Origin: Chlamydiota bacterium
GTDB lineage: Bacteria > Chlamydiota > Chlamydiia > Chlamydiales > Criblamydiaceae
Length of the DNA stretch: 5,361 bases
Reading direction: 5' to 3'
NCBI GenBank assembly: GCA_021772365.1
Contig: JAJFMC010000303.1
Span: forward strand, 1-5,361
Shown piece by piece: positions 4,884 to 5,361 of this stretch. How positions within the stretch are numbered: position 1 is the stretch's first letter; every line of letters starts with the position of its first letter. The notes below the pieces were generated by a model. That model was not told where the DNA came from, searched no databases, and saw only the letters and a program-made list of their open reading frames with translations. The position numbers and the translations under genes are program-made.

Positions 4884-5361
4884 TCAGTTGTCGATCGCAT
4901 ACGTGACGTTCACCGACGCTCTCACTTCGACATCACCGGACTCAATAGGCGTCTGGCTATATCCACGTGCCGACATCATCAGTGCATTTTTATAGACCGG
5001 GTACTGAGGAGTTCCAACGACACTCAACGACACCACTTTGTCTAGCTTAACATTCGCTGCACTTGCTACTGTTTGTGCGTCTTTCATCGCGTTCTTTGTC
5101 GCTTCGGTGATCGCTTCTGCACGGTAGATGCTTGGATTCTTTAGCTCGAAACTCAACTGGTCGATATTATTGGCACCGGCTTTCGTCACCTGGTCTATGA
5201 TAGCTCCTGCTATATTGATTTGGTCGGTATGGATATTCAGGGAGTTGTTCACTCTGTAACCTAATATTTGCGGACTCCATGAGCTCGACTGATTTTTTGG
5301 TGGTGTAGAGTAGATGGGGGTGATCGAATAGCGGCCCGTTTCGTAGTTGTCTTTCGTTAGG
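4884..5361 (-). CDS. SIMPL domain (DUF541, YggE-like) protein, 5' end outside window
   Basis: The minus-strand frame runs from the right edge to TGA at 4884-4886, giving 158 visible C-terminal residues. A GTG at 5252 could be taken as a start, but the frame stays open for 36 more codons and those residues (TGRYSITPIY, then STPPKNQ and ILGYR) continue the usual SIMPL pattern, so the true start lies beyond the window. Further family features are NNSLNIHT, DQVTKAGANNIDQLSFEL, a helix rich in EAITEATKNAMKDAQTVA, VKLDKVVSLSV and the terminal strand VEVRASVNVTYAIDN. SIMPL proteins are usually secreted or periplasmic and have been linked to oxidative stress tolerance and channel-like assemblies; the biochemical role is poorly defined. 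The signal peptide would lie in the missing part. The gene converges on the desaturase gene across the nested palindrome. Confidence 0.88.
   Translation of the reverse strand, partial: LTKDNYETGRYSITPIYSTPPKNQSSSWSPQILGYRVNNSLNIHTDQINIAGAIIDQVTKAGANNIDQLSFELKNPSIYRAEAITEATKNAMKDAQTVASAANVKLDKVVSLSVVGTPQYPVYKNALMMSARGYSQTPIESGDVEVRASVNVTYAIDN

Noticed and set aside
5250..5252. GTG as start codon of the SIMPL gene
   Set aside because: The frame stays open to the window edge and the upstream residues fit the SIMPL family, so the gene starts outside the window.

Overview
The window looks like chromosomal DNA of a Gram-negative, probably aquatic bacterium. The evidence is a PutP-type Na+/proline symporter, a DhnA/FbaB-type class I aldolase, a bacterial sterol-desaturase-family membrane protein and a SIMPL (DUF541, YggE-like) protein, together with moderate-to-low GC and large REP-like palindromes. 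Verrucomicrobiota/PVC or Gammaproteobacteria would both fit; the sequence alone does not let me choose, and no phage or conjugation genes are visible.

Layout. The 3' end of an unidentified + strand gene (to 310) meets a convergent minus-strand putP (307-1743); their stop codons overlap in the tetranucleotide TTAG. A 930-bp gap follows (1744-2673). It holds a putP promoter candidate with a dyad, a gapless imperfect palindrome of 158 bp (1921-2078), a chain of small hairpins, a strong + strand terminator with a UUCG loop (2278-2312), a second hairpin (2509-2561) and a promoter candidate for the next gene. Most of 1892-2312 looks more like a structured RNA gene than a protein gene, although a weak 101-codon ORF is also present.

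Next come fbaB (2674-3741) and, one base later, a sterol desaturase/fatty acid hydroxylase gene (3743-4561). A textbook intrinsic terminator (3787-3819) lies inside the first 26 codons of the desaturase gene, so expression of the pair may not be simply operonic. Between the desaturase stop and the convergent SIMPL gene (4884 to the right edge, 5' end missing) lies a roughly 300-bp nested palindrome: one outer stem enclosing three hairpins, two of which have loops that are perfectly complementary to each other.

Functionally the genes cover proline uptake, glycolysis/gluconeogenesis, lipid modification and an envelope protein. I see no single pathway joining them and no recognisable defence, secretion or biosynthetic system. 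The most interesting content is non-coding: the palindromes, the putative RNA and the terminator inside a coding region.
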